Source: Silene latifolia
Lineage: Eukaryota; Streptophyta; Magnoliopsida; Caryophyllales; Caryophyllaceae
Direction of reading: 5' to 3'
DNA length: 64,000 bases
Assembly: GCF_048544455.1 (NCBI RefSeq)
Contig: NC_133532.1
Span: forward strand, 82,663,156-82,727,155
Every line of letters starts with the position of its first letter. Position 1 is the first letter of the stretch. Below, one piece after another: positions 47,273 to 58,829 of the stretch. The notes under the pieces were generated by a model that was not told the DNA's origin, ran no database searches, and was given only the letters and a program-made list of their open reading frames with translations. The position numbers and the translations under genes were made by a program.

Positions 47273-48319
47273 ATGGCAACTCCAAATTCAAACGCAACCA
47301 CTAGCTCGAACACTCTCATCAATGATTCATGGCTCCGATACTTCATGGATCGTTGTAAATTAGAAATGAATGGGTTAAATTTCGCCGATTGGGACGCACA
47401 ACATCGCTTGGCCGCGGAGGGTGACGATAAGATTCGTTACCTTACCGAGGCCTCTCCCGCCGCACCTACCGCTAGGTCTACTCCCGGCGCTAGGCAAGCT
47501 TATGAGACTTACCAAAAGGAGTCGGCCGCGATCAAAAATGTGTTGATCTTCTCAATGGAGGAGGAACTCCAAAGGATTGCTATAAAGATTAGCACCGCCT
47601 ATGAGATCTATACGAAACTTGTGACCATGTTTTCACAAGCTCCGAGGATCATTCAATATGAAGCGGCATCTGCATTCTTCGATCTCAACATTAAGGAGGG
47701 CAAAAAAGTTAGCCCTCATGTGCTCAAGTTGATGGAGCATGTTGAGACCTTAAAAATGCAAAAGGTAGAGATTCCCGAGGAACTCATCATTGATCGAATT
47801 CTTCATTCCTTGAATAAGGTTAAAGCATATGTCCAATTCAGGGTGAATTTTAATATGCAAAACTTGAAAGTATCCCTCGATGAATTGTACAAAATGCTTG
47901 TGCAAGCCGAGAGGGACATGGGGCTAAATGCTAGCACCACCAAGGATGTGCTCAACATTAATCATAAGAGCAAGGGGAATTTCAAGAAAGGTGGTCACAA
48001 GGGAAAGAAGCCAACTCCCTACAAGAACAAAGGAAAAGCTTGTGAAGCTAGCTCCTCTAAGCCCAAGAAGGGTGCCCCGTCCGGGGACAATTGGCACTAT
48101 TATAATGGCATTGGGCATTGGAAGAGGAATTGTCCGAAGTACCTAGGCGACATCAAAGCTGGAAAAGTTATTCCAGTAGGTAAATTACTATCCCTATCTT
48201 TTATGTTTCAAATCTCAACTTTGGTGTTTTGATACAAGTTGTGATATTTACCCTTTTTATTATAATTAGGGCATCCTAGCAAGGACAAGGGCAAAGAAAG
48301 CAAGCCTAGAAGATCTTGA
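47273..48319 (+). CDS. gag: Copia gag (UBN2-type) with a probable intron
   Basis: The ORF starts MATPNSNATTSSN at 47273. The UBN2 gag core covers about residues 75-225: YQKESAAIKNVLIFSMEEE, then KVSPHVLKLMEHVETLKM and VNFNMQNLKVSLDELYKML. A Lys-rich linker leads to WHYYNGIGHWKRNCPKYL (about residue 275): a CCHC zinc knuckle in which the first two Cys are replaced by Trp and Tyr, so only the His and last Cys remain. Unspliced, the frame ends at 48230-48232. A GT-AG interval at 48180-48269 would, if removed, keep the frame and give a Lys-rich tail ending KPRRS at the TGA 48317-48319. The protein would form particles; nucleic-acid binding through the knuckle is probably lost. Confidence 0.88.
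48180..48269 (+). other. Putative 90-bp intron near the end of copia C gag
   Basis: Starts GTAAATTAC and ends ATAATTAG; AT-rich. Removing it joins G|GG and continues in frame with a charged tail like other gag C-termini. No transcript evidence is available here. Confidence 0.55.
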
Positions 48320-50640
48320 GGGAAGCTAGATGTAGCAACCCATGGTGCTAGATCGATGGAAGCTTGGCTTTATTTTGTTTTGCCTTTATTTTCATGTTGT
48401 ATTTTGAAATTTTAGAACTATTTGAATTTCCTCGTTCGATTTGGAAATTTGTTTGTTTCTTTAAGCAATGGTTGTATTTTGGATATTGGTGACTTGGTTT
48501 GCAACCCAAGTCACTTATTTTAATCGTATCGTTTGTTCTAAAATTTGTCATCATACACTACTTGCTTCGAGAAACATTAAAATATTATCAACTTAAATTG
48601 ATCAAATAGACAATTATAATGATTGAGTCATTATATGTCTATGAGCTATGAATTCGATTCTCCTCATGCCTTTGTGACTAAAGTCACAACTTACTAATGT
48701 AAGATTAATTATGAAGTTATGATTGAGTTGTTGAACTCACACAAGGGAACGTTGCCAACCTTATTTGATACACTTATCAAAAATTAAATCACCTAGTCTA
48801 TATTATCCTTTTAATATGTCTCGTTTATATCACTATTAAGTTGATATGTACTACGTTTTCCTCCTTATCTATTACTATTAAATTGTTTTGTGGCTCAAAA
48901 GCTATCTTTGAAGAAAAAGGGCATTTTTCCTAAAGATAGAGTGGGAGTGAATTTAGCCACAAACTCTTCACATAGAGGAGACCAAAAGAAGATGTTCTTG
49001 AGGAAACTACGTGAGGAGACCAAAAGAAGATGTTCTTGGATTGTAAGATTTTGATCGATGGAGGGATATAACTAGAGATTTTAAAATTCGACATTTTACT
49101 TAAGTGAATTTAGCCACAAACTCTTCATATAGAGGAGACCAAAAGAAGATGTTCTTGAGGAAACTACGTGAGAAGACCAAAAGAAGATGTTCTTGGATTG
49201 TAAGATTTTGATCGATGGAGGGATATAACTAGAGATTTTAAAATTCGACATTTTACTTAAGAGCCTTATGAAACTAAAATGGTATATATGCAAGTAAATG
49301 GATTTATTTGGGATTGTTGAGGCCAATCCAAGGTAAATGGAAATTTATGACTAAGAGTTACATAGAGAGAAAGCTGAGTTAATTGTCAGCTATGCTAAAG
49401 ACTCAAAATCATTACTATACTTGATTATGGAAATAAGTAGGTTATTAAGACCACTTTCTACAATGGGTATTTTGAAAGGGATATGTGAATGACATATATG
49501 GTTTTTACTAACACTAAGAAAAGCAATGATTATTTCAATTCATAAAATGCTTCGAATGAGTTGTCAAAAACGAAACATGTGGAATTGAGTGGGAGTCAGT
49601 GACAGTCATGTTTAGACATGAAGTTTAGTGGGAGCAATCATCCTTCATGAATTGCATAACATATTACTCATTGGGAATGGCGAGCATATACTATCTTTTA
49701 TAAAGAAGTATTTAGGTTTTCAATTCTGGATGATATTGGACATCATGTGAATCTATTAAAACATGGGATGTTGGATTGGCACTTAGATAAGTATCTTATG
49801 TTGATAATGATTCTTTATCTTAAAGAAATCAATCAGTTAAGTAGGTTTTTCATGTCGATGAATACAGAATTACCATGATAGAGTCATGGTTATTTAAAGA
49901 GCCTAAGAACTGTTGTCTACATGAATTCGATAACCAATGTTTCCGCCATTGGTATAGTCATGTAATGCCATTATGCACATGTCCTAGATGAATTAAATGC
50001 TTGGAGCATGATAAGTCGATAACAAGTTAACCCATATGAGAGTCCTTGGCAAGCCTCAAGGAACCGTCATGAATTCTCATGGAGAACTAATGGTCTTTTC
50101 TGGAGTTTGGAAGGATACTTAGTTGTGTGTTAAGAGGTTACAGAAACTCAAGTTTTCGAACTCATTTGGATTTGTGAAAATCCTAGGCAATTATTGACAT
50201 AAGGAGTAAGAGACTAGAAAAGTGTATTTTATTGTCATCCATTGCAAGATTCTACTAAATGAACCTAAGTACGTTTTGATTGGGTGGTGAACTTTAAAAA
50301 TATAAGTAGTGTTGTCCACCGAAACCCACATCACAAGTTATGTGATAATAGTAAGAGCATCTTTTAAGCTCAAGAACCTATGTCTAGTATGAAGCCTAGA
50401 CATATGCTTAGTAAAATTCATGCTATAAAGGATAACATGAAATTGAAGGAAATCGCAATTCACAAAGTTTGAACACTTGGACACATGGTATATTCACAAG
50501 CTAAACTTTTATTGCGTTATACAAGTGCATGAGTACACTTATGATTATAAGACATAGAGTAGTAATACAGTATTGACTACTTATGTGTGATAATCACATT
50601 TATTGTTTGAGTTATCGTTAACTCATCTTGTACTTTGTTA
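48320..50640 (+). pseudogene. Decayed pol region of copia C
   Basis: No open frame or intact enzyme motif. Position between gag and the 3' block, and short passages such as AAGTTTAGTGGGAGCAAT (about 49621), resemble the B1 ghost at 11440-11460. A 157-bp tandem duplication lies at 48947-49260. Protease, integrase, RT and RNase H cannot be recognised individually. Confidence 0.55.
48947..49260 (+). repeat. 157-bp tandem duplication in copia C
   Basis: Copies 48947-49103 and 49104-49260 differ at only a couple of positions by eye. Within each copy a shorter repeat, GGAGACCAAAAGAAGATGTT, also occurs twice. Confidence 0.95.
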
Positions 50641-51308
50641 TATCCAAATGGGATTGTTGAGACAATATTGAACCCCATTAAAGTGAACTGGATTAACATA
50701 GTATTGGCCCGTAGTTACTTATATGAGGTGACATCTCGAAGTAACTAGAGTGTGATGCGATTGATGGAAAGTTCAAGTGCCATAGAGTCATAAGGGATGA
50801 CTAGTCGATCACATAGGCAGACTGTGAGGGACACTCTGTCGGGCTTATGACCACTTATAGAGTTCTGGCAATTTTTATAGCCTGGTCGTGGCGAGAGCTA
50901 CTATGGTATTCTTATGAGTCGATTCTTTGACTAATGAATATTCGCCTAAGATGGCACAGTTTCAGAGTGACTTTGATTTATCTCCGGCGACCTTCGTAAT
51001 TGGGGTCTAATGGGCATGTTTTTGGTCATGATGAGCTGTGGCTAATCGAAGGGAAAAGTGCAATAGGAATTGTCCATCCCCATCAGGGTTACCTTATATC
51101 TCAAGGCCACTCAGGGAGGAATGAACTGGAAATACGTGGCCACGCTCGGAAGGTATCTATGGTAGATAATTCCGGTCAGACAGTTGTTCTCCAGATCGAG
51201 GAAACCACTCTAGATATGATCAAATGCAAGTACGACCTGCAAGACACCTTGCATTGAGTGGGAGATAGTAATAGGACAAGAGAATTGGTGACGCACACTT
51301 GTCGCGGA
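50640..51308 (+). other. 3' internal block of copia C, conserved with B1
   Basis: Corresponds to 12400-13067 in B1. It contains an 85-codon frame (51000-51257) whose C-terminal half (ELEIRGHARKVSMVDN, then VLQIEETTLDMIKCKYD) is matched by a conserved peptide in B1, although the upstream frame is broken there. Differences between the two are not mostly silent, so coding constraint is not evident. Confidence 0.6.
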
Positions 51309-51320
51309 CAAGTGGGAGAT
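51309..51320 (+). promoter_or_regulatory. Polypurine tract of copia C
   Basis: CAAGTGGGAGAT abuts the 3' LTR, as in B1. Confidence 0.85.
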
Positions 51321-52598
51321 TGTTGGAGTATGTGTCCTCGACAATAATACGATCACATGTTTAAATCTCATATTAAGAATACTAAAGGGAAAGTAACATT
51401 TTATTGTCAACTGATCCACATTAATCGGTAATGACTGGCTGACTATAGTTTGACATTACCGTCGTGTGACGGTGGTGATCATTTGATCCCATAAGATCAT
51501 ACCTCTAGGGAAATATTCTTAATTGACTAATTAATTAATTGTATGACGATACAAGTTAATTAATTACTTAAAAATGAACGAATGGTTTTGTGAGTTATAA
51601 TACGTATCTTATTGTAATTCGATTAAATAAGATTCGTACTAAGTAATTAAAGTGTTTTATTACTTAGGTTATTATTGTTTATGAAACAATTAATATAAAG
51701 AATGAATTGGTTATTATAAATACAAGTAGTTGTGATTTATAATTCTATGACCCATTTTAAGTAATTGTAATTGTGAATTACTAGATTATTTTTGTATGTG
51801 ATTTATTTCTTTTATATAATGATTTTTAATTTGTTAAAAATGCATTATTTAAATGACATGTCTAGTAACATGTCCCATTTGTCACACAATACAAATTAAC
51901 AAATTGACAAAGTTAAAATGGGTCCATTTTACACATTTGAACCGTGTAAATGAAAGGGGAGAGGGTTAGTTGAGCTTTAATCATTTTAATTAGTGGGTAA
52001 CATAATGATTACCTACTAATAATAGGTTTACATACCTATACTCTTGAGAAGAGAAAAATGAAAATGCATTGGGCACTCTACCCACCCAAAAACCGGTGGC
52101 CTCCTCCTTTATACACTCAAGTAGTGTATTTTCTCCTCTATCTAATTCATTCTAATTAGTTTTACAACTTGAGAAAAATTTATCTCTCTAGTTTTGTTGA
52201 TTGAACAAAATCCTAAACTCTCACATAAATCTCTAATATTATTTACATATTACTAGAAGTAGTAATCTCATAATATTAGTATTTTAAGGACACAAATATT
52301 AATTTCTAGTAACAAAATTAATATTTGTATTAAGAAGGATTTCCTTGGTACAATCCTTGAGGAGTAGATCTTGCAATTAGAACTAGGGTGTTGGGGCATT
52401 TGGCATATACCTAAGAAGACTAATTTGGTAGAAGACCAAATTAGTATAAACCGTTTTCGGCCCTCATGTAAGAATAATCGACTTTCTCTTCTTACCTTCT
52501 ATTTTGTTATGCATGCATAAGTTCCTTTAAGTTTTCTGACTAAACTTATAAACACTTAGTTATTAGAAGAGTCTAATAAGAGATATTCGAATCTAACA
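51321..52598 (+). repeat. 3' LTR of copia C
   Basis: Starts TGTTGGAGTATGTG and ends CGAATCTAACA, followed by the TTTCA duplication. Confidence 0.95.
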
Positions 52599-52603
52599 TT
52601 TCA

Positions 52604-52861
52604 AACCCGGTTTTTATAACCATTTCAACACGCCTTTCTAGGCCGTCGTAATGACGATTTTCAAACCCGATTTTTATAACCATTTCAACACGCCTTTCTA
52701 GGCCATCGTAATGACGATTTTCAAACCTGGTTTTTATAACCATTTCAACACGCCTTTCTAGGCCGTCGTAATGACGATTTTCAAACCCGCTTTTTTATAA
52801 CCATTTCAACACGCCTTCCTAGGCCGTCGTAATGACAATTTTCAAACTCGGTTTTCTACAA
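52604..52861 (+). repeat. 60-bp tandem array in the Tat leader, right part
   Basis: Completes the broken third unit (52604-52620), then units from 52621, 52681, 52741 and 52802 (one of 61 bp), diverging at the right edge. About seven units in all with the left part. Confidence 0.95.
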
Positions 52862-53543
52862 CCATTTCAAAACACCTCTTTACGCCGTTATAATCGCCAC
52901 GTCTAGACACAGATTTTAACCCGTTTTGCGCCGACAATGGCTCTTTCAAAACCCGAGAAAAGCACACACCCTTTTATTGAGACGCTTTCCAGATCCCAAG
53001 GACCATACACCGTTCCCGAGACCTTTTCAAACTCGATTTTCAAAGCATACAATTTTGAATTTCAAAAACCGTCTTGGGAAACAGTACTTCGTTTTCCGAG
53101 CCGACTCAAACTCAATACGTCTTTTGCAAACAAACTTAAGACAACTCTTTCAACTGGCCGACTTGCGGGGATCCCTATCTTGGGGAGCCATCCATGAAGC
53201 GACAAACGAATCTTTTTGAAAATTTCTATTGTCGAAAACTTCAGTCCACCATTCCAATTCCGCCTCGTGTCTATCGAGTCGAAGTAAACGCACTTATGGG
53301 TCCTTACTTATGAGTCGTCTCACCACGAGACTCGTCCAACGGCGTCACGCCACCACGTTGGACGCGAATCAGAGTCCGGTCAACACCGCCACGTTATAAA
53401 TCGAGTTAGCACCGAGGTACCACATACGGTCATGCTCGTCTTGTTGAGTCTGATTTTCGTTCCGTCCTTTGCGTTGTCTGCGTTCAGTCTTTGAACCGTG
53501 CCGGATTGAGTTGTAATGTGAGCCATTTTTCTGCCTCAGAACC
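52862..53543 (+). other. Tat leader, gag-proximal part
   Basis: Non-coding sequence between the array and the gag ATG. Overlapping ORFs of 86-97 codons at 52926-53219 show no known motif and are probably chance. Confidence 0.55.
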
Positions 53544-55015
53544 ATGGCCCCGTCTTCAACTTCATCCAACAACAACGACAACAGAGATGTCACAACTGCT
53601 CAGCTAGCCAGCCTGCTCACTGCTCTTAAGGTCACTCCGGAACGTGTCGAGACCCGTATCGAAACCCTGGAAAACAAGGAAACTGGAGAACACAACACTC
53701 CACCTTTGACTGAAATTGAGAAGAGGCTCAAACTCCTGGAAGAACAACTCCTAGCCCGGGGTAACAACATCCACCTCGAAATAATCGAAGATTTGAACCC
53801 GTTGGGGATCAACTACCCGACAACTTTACCTTGACTGATGTGCCCAAATTCAAGGGAGTGGAGGACCCACTCAACCACATCCGATCCTTCAAGGACTACA
53901 TGGCCATAAAAGGGGTCAAACATGAACTTTTCACCCGGATCTTTCCATCATCCTTCGAACCGATCCCTCGCCAATGGTACTACTCCTTTGACCCGAAGCA
54001 CCTCACTACCTGGGAGGAGGTTGCAATCGAATATGCTAAGCAATATGCCGAGAATGTCGAAATCCATGTCAATACCCGTACTCTGGAGGTCCTAACCCAG
54101 AATGATAAGGAGGGATTCACCGAATTCTTAACCCGTTGGAAGAGAGTAAGCACTCAGTTGGTCAGCAAGCCGAGTGAGTCAACTTTGGTGGAGAAATTTG
54201 TCAACAATATCCGCCCGGTATATGCCAACTTATTGAGGTACCAAAACATCAAGACGTTCCAGGATCTGCAAATCCTTGGGACACGCATTGAAGACGACCT
54301 CCGAAAGGGTGTCCTAGCCAAAACCACCGGTAGAGGCTACCAGGGATCAACATCAACCGGATCTCGCCCTTATGGTCAGACAAACACGATTGACGAGGTC
54401 AACCTCCTCGAGCCAACCACTAAGAGAGCCAAACGCCCTCAAAGAGTGTTCTCCAACATAGGGTCAACTTATGCAAGCGCCTTGAAAAGGCTTATGGACC
54501 AAGGGAAGTTACAACCAATCGGACCCACCCCGGATCCGTCTGATGCTAAGAAATCCCGCTTCTGGAACCCTAATGCCTACTGTCAGTACCATCAAGGGAA
54601 AGGTCATGACACGGAAACCTGTTTCAAACTCAAACACGTCATTCAGGACAAGATCGAGAAAGGGGAATTGCCTTTGCCTCCACCGACAAAACCGAACAAC
54701 AAGACAAACCCTCTGGAAATCCATGCTATCTCCGATGACGAGCCAACCTTGGACTGCTCACACCTCATCTTACCGATTGATGACGAGGTGAATGCCCTGG
54801 AGAAGGATGCCTTGGACGGGGTATTTGTGTTCAGCGCCGCAACTATGCTTGCCATGTTCCAACAAGTCGAGGAAGCTATAGCCAGTCTCTCCAAAATGAT
54901 TACCCGACTTGACGATGCTTACCGCCGATTGATTTTCAATCCTCCAACAGCACGCCCGAGGGAGGGTCCCCCAAACACCCAAAACTACCCTCACCAGGAT
55001 GGATTGCTCCCGTGA
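53544..55015 (+). pseudogene. gag: Tat gag, one frameshift
   Basis: The start at 53544 (MAPSSTSSNNNDNRD) gives a 96-codon frame ending at 53834. A frame change at about 53825 is needed to enter the main frame, open to 55015. The Retrotrans_gag core includes HIRSFKDYMAIKGV, RQWYYSFDPKHLTTWEE and FTEFLTRWKRVS. A Tat-type knuckle YCQYHQGKGHDTETC is followed by FKLKHVIQDKIEKGEL. The C-terminal part has a short Leu/Ile helix (VEEAIASLSKMITRLDDAYRR, partly coiled-coil-like). Confidence 0.92.
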
Positions 55016-55135
55016 CCATTATGGCATGCACCTCATAATAATCACTCCCACAATAATCACCCTCACAATAATCAACCTCACAAAAACTACCCTCACAAAA
55101 ATCTCCCTCACAAAAACTGCTAACTAAGGAATATC
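55016..55135 (+). repeat. Low-complexity CCTCACAA-type repeats
   Basis: Short degenerate repeats of about 12-18 bp (CACAATAATCA and CACAAAAACTACCCT) just after the gag stop; they may be an expanded linker between gag and protease. Confidence 0.75.
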
Positions 55136-56037
55136 CCTCTGAGGTACCCTCGAGATCCCGAAATCAATGGTATCTGGACAGATGATGCTGAGGATATTTA
55201 TATAGTCCCAGGGAAAGAAAAATGGGCAAAAGAGATCGGTCATCTTACCCGGTCCGGACGCCCCTATCAAAACCCGAACAATTCAACGGTCGCTCAACAA
55301 CGAACGACCAGGTTGTCCCGGACGCGGACACTCAACCCAAGGCTTCCGAGAATTCGATCCTCAAACAACCGCAGAAAGAATAAGCTGACATATCAATTTG
55401 GCAACTAATTGCTACATCCTTCGAGCATCGGCAAGCTCTACTACAAGCCTTGGGAAAACTGAGTGTGCCCTCTACCTCCTCCCCCGAAGAAGTAGTAGCA
55501 CACATGACAAGGGATGTCCCCGACCTGAACAACCCGGTCATCTTCTCTGATGAAGATATCCCTCCCTTCGGAGCCAACCATAACCTGGCCCTATACATCA
55601 CCGTATAGTGCCTCAAAAAGAATGTGCCTATGGTTCTTGTGGATGACGGATCCGCGGTAAATGTCATTCCTCTCAAAACAGCTCATAAACTGGGTATCAA
55701 GGAAGCTGATTTGGTCCCAACCAATCAAGGAGTACACGCTTATGATGGCACTCGTCGTAAGGTCGTAGGGCTTATTAGTCTAACCGTCACAACCGGGCCA
55801 CTGGAAAGGCAAACCAGTTTTCAGGTAGTTGACATTGACGCCTCCTTCAACATGCTTCTGAGACGTGCCTGGATCCACGCCGTCAAAGCGGTTACCTCCA
55901 CCCTTCATCAGAAAATTAGGGTCCCCTTTAACGGGAAAACGATAACGATTCCTGCTTCCCCGATCAAAGCCGTCAAGAAAAATAGAATAGCCTCCCAAAC
56001 CACCGAGGAGGACGACAACGAGATGTGGGGATTTTAA
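55136..56037 (+). pseudogene. Tat gag-pol linker and aspartic protease
   Basis: Linker text with NPEINGIWTDDAEDIYIV and, in another frame, ISIWQLIATSFEHRQALL is typical of Tat polyproteins. The protease follows with VLVDDGSAVNVIPL (active-site Asp-x-Gly at about 55640) and FNMLLRRAWIHA, where a Gly usual in this family is Arg. Breaks: TAG at 55606-55608 just before the protease and a TAA at 56035-56037 after it, plus frame changes in the linker. Confidence 0.85.
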
Positions 56038-56204
56038 GCTGTGAACGTCCTAACTGACGAATAAACACCCTCTGATTGTGACCCATTTGCCAATCTCACA
56101 GTCAACCGCATCCGGATGCGCCAGGGTTATTTCCCAGGTTTACCCCTAAATCCGCTAAAGAGCGTCAAGGCCGCATTCTCAAGATTACAACTAGAGAAGG
56201 CCCT

Positions 56205-57173
56205 ATGTTCAAACAGGGAAGTGAAGAAGAATCTGAGTCTGAGTCGGAGTCAGAGTCTGTCTTAGCTCCTAACACTCCTGATGTCCCGGTCAAGGTCCCC
56301 TTCCCACTCTTTTATCACAAACTTGTGGCTGCTTCAGAGGCTGAGTCAACTAGGGTCGTCCCCACTCCCATGGAAGGTGACAACCTGGAGCCTATTCCAG
56401 GGGCCACCTCCTCTGCTGTGTCGCCTCTGACTGACCATGAGATGTCTATCCTGTCCCAGCTTTTCGCTCGTGTCAACTTAATGAATGCTTAGTTTGCTTA
56501 TGACTCATCTCAAATTAACTGCAATGCAATTCTGAATGACTATGAGGAATTTGACTTGAGTGACTACCCACCTCACTTAGCCAAAGAACTTGACAAACGG
56601 GAAACCAGGACCCCCATCATTGAGGAGACCGAGCCTATTTACGTATGAACCGACAACACGCCTCAAGAACTTAGGATAGGGACAACCCTTGACCCCTCGG
56701 AAAGACAACAGTTCATTGACCTCCTACACGAATACAAGGACGTATTCGCCTGGTCCTACAGAGATATGCCTGGGATTGACAGGCAAATTGCTGAGCATCG
56801 GATATCCATTAAGCCCGGAGCTAGACCCGTGAAGCAAAAACTGCGCCGAATGCGCCCTGAATGGGCCCTGAAAATCAAAGAAGAAGTGGATAAACTGTTC
56901 AAGGCCGGTTTCATCAAAGTGTCGGAATATTCTGATTGGGTGGCCAACATTGTTCCTGTACCAAAGAAAGACGGGAGAATTCGGGTTTGCGTCGACTTCA
57001 CGGATCTGAATAAGGCGAGTCTAAAGGACGACTTCCCTTTGCCACATGTTGACATCCTGGTGGACAATACCGCCGAGCACGCCCTCTTACCATTCATGGA
57101 CGGGTATGCTGGGTACAACCAGATCAAAATGGCCGAGGAAGACATGCACAAGACTGCATTCACTACGCAGTGA
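56205..57173 (+). pseudogene. Tat pol linker and reverse transcriptase, N-terminal half
   Basis: An acidic segment with GAGTCT-type codon repeats (SESESESES, about 56230) precedes the RT lead-in (QQFIDLLHEYKDVFAWSYRDMPGID, in pieces). The RT fingers and palm follow: KEEVDKLFKAGFI, WVANIVPVPKKDG, RVCVDFTDLNKAS and FMDGYAGYNQIKM, with the first catalytic Asp. Stops at 56490-56492 and 56646-56648 break the linker, and TGA at 57171-57173 replaces the Trp usually found before GT-CY-VMPFGL. Confidence 0.92.
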
Positions 57174-58166
57174 GGTACATATTGCTACACGGTCATGCCT
57201 TTCGGTCTCATCAATGCCGGAGCTACCTATCAAAGAACCGCTACCACTCTCCTACATGATATGATGCACAAGGAGGTAGAGGTATATGTCGGCGATATGA
57301 TCGTCAAATCAAAGGAACGGGACGGCCACATCAACGCCCTCCGGAAATTCTCCGCTCGTCTGCGGAAATATAACATGAGACTAAATCCTCAGAAATGTGC
57401 ATTCGGAGTCACCTCCGGAAAAATCTTGGGACATGTCGTCAGTAAAAGAGGCATTGAAATTGATCCAACCATAATTAAAGCCCTTCAGCAAATGCCACGG
57501 CCTAAGAACGAGAAGGAGATTCGAGGATTTCTCGGCCAGGTTCAATACATCAGCCGCTTCATAGCCAAGCTCACCATGATTTACGAACCAATCTTCAAGA
57601 AGCTTCGCGCCTCCGATCACACCGATTGGGATGACGACTGTCAAAAGGCCTTCGACAGGATAAAGGAAATCCTATCCAAACCTCCTGTCCTCATGCCACC
57701 TCAACAAGGGATTCCCCTATCCCTATACCCGACTGTCACCGACACAGCCATGGGACCTATGTTAGCACAAACAGTCGACAGTGAGGAACGAGCCATCTAC
57801 TACATCAACAAGAAGTTCATCGAGTATGAGACGAGGTACACCCAACTGGAAAAGACATGCCTTGCCCTAGTATGTTCAACAAAGAAGCTGCGACATTACA
57901 TGCTTAGCTACACGGTTCACATCTATTCTAAGATGGACCCGGTCAAATACATCTTCGAAAAACCCGTACTAAATGGAAGGCTGTCTAGATGGACACTCAT
58001 GTTGTCCGAATTTGATCTCAAGTTTGTACCCCTCAAGGATATCAAGGGAAGGGCAGTCGCCGATTTCCTAGCAGAAAATCCCATCCAGGAGGATCCAGCA
58101 ACTGACACATGGTCACTTCCTGACGAAGACATCCTTTGTGCCGACTCCGACGCATGGGACCTATAA
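57174..58166 (+). pseudogene. Tat RT C-terminal half and first RNase H
   Basis: Continues in the same frame after the TGA: VMPFGLINAGATYQR, then VYVGDMIVKS at about 57282-57311. The RT active site, normally YVDD, reads YVGD here: the codon at 57291-57293 is GGC, so a catalytic Asp is lost. CAFGVTSGKILGHVVS and RGFLGQVQYISRFI follow. The first RNase H includes AIYYINKKFIEYETRYT and LEKTCLALV. The frame stays open to TAA at 58164-58166, where a Tyr is expected before FDGAS of the next domain. Confidence 0.92.
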
Positions 58167-58829
58167 TTCGATGGCGCATCTAATCTGAGAGGCTTCGGTG
58201 TAGGAATCCTTCTAATATCACCAAACGGGGAACATGTTCCGATCTCAGTCAAGCTAGACTTTGCCGTCACCAACAATGCCGCCCAATATGAAGCATGCCT
58301 CATCGGCCTACAAGCAGCCATAACACTTGGCATCAAGAGACTGAGGGTCCACGGCGATTCCTTACTCATCATCAATTAGGTGTCCGGATCATGGAAAATC
58401 CGAAGTGACAGCTTAGCTCCCTACCGAGCAAAAATCAATCAAGAGGCCGAGATCTTCGACCAAGTCGACTACTTCCACTTGCCACGAGCGGAAAATCAAT
58501 TTGCTGATGCCCTAGCAAAACTTGCCGCGCTCGTCAACATACCCGACGACATGACATCGATGCCCCTATGTGTCAAGAGAAGGAGCGAGCCAGCTCACAT
58601 CCGTGCCATCAACAACGACGAGGAAAACCATGATGAACCCTGGTACCAAGCCATCCTCCACTACAAAACCAAAAACGAATTCCCTCCTAACTCTGATCCA
58701 AGAGGACAAAGAGTCATCCGTTTACTTGCATCACAATTCGTGATAAACCAAGACCAATTATACAAAAGAACACCCCAAGGGATTCTCCTCCTTTGCATTG
58801 ACCATCACAAAGCCAAAAAAGTCATGTGA
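58167..58829 (+). pseudogene. Tat second (archaeal-type) RNase H and integrase lead-in
   Basis: FDGASNLRGFGVGILLISP opens an RVT_3-type RNase H with the first catalytic Asp. Then come NNAAQYEACLIGLQAAI (Glu), RVHGDSLLIIN (Asp) and, after a TAG at 58377-58379 in place of Gln, VSGSWKIRSD and ENQFADALAKLAAL (last Asp). A second RNase H after the first is characteristic of Tat elements. The frame continues toward integrase, and TGA at 58827-58829 breaks it. Confidence 0.9.

Larger units (their letters stand above)
43712..52598 (+). mobile_element. Copia element C, complete, gag only
   Basis: An 8.9-kb element with 1,278-bp LTRs (about 35 differences by eye, about 97% identical) and the target duplication TTTCA at 43707-43711 and 52599-52603. 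It has a primer site at 44992-45003, a leader related to that of B1 and B2, an open gag (47273-48232), decayed pol, a conserved 3' block, a polypurine tract and a 3' LTR. It lies inside a unit of the Tat 60-bp array. The first base pair of the 5' LTR reads TA instead of TG. Confidence 0.95.

Noticed and set aside
51000..51257. 85-codon ORF in copia C considered as a gene
   Set aside because: The corresponding B1 frame is broken upstream and the differences are not mostly silent; kept only as a conserved block.
43549..52861. 60-bp repeats considered as a CRISPR array
   Set aside because: Units are contiguous without spacers, lie in a plant retrotransposon leader, and are explained as a tandem array.
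52926..53219. 97- and 86-codon overlapping ORFs before Tat gag
   Set aside because: No motif, and overlapping each other in the leader; likely chance in a GC-richer region.
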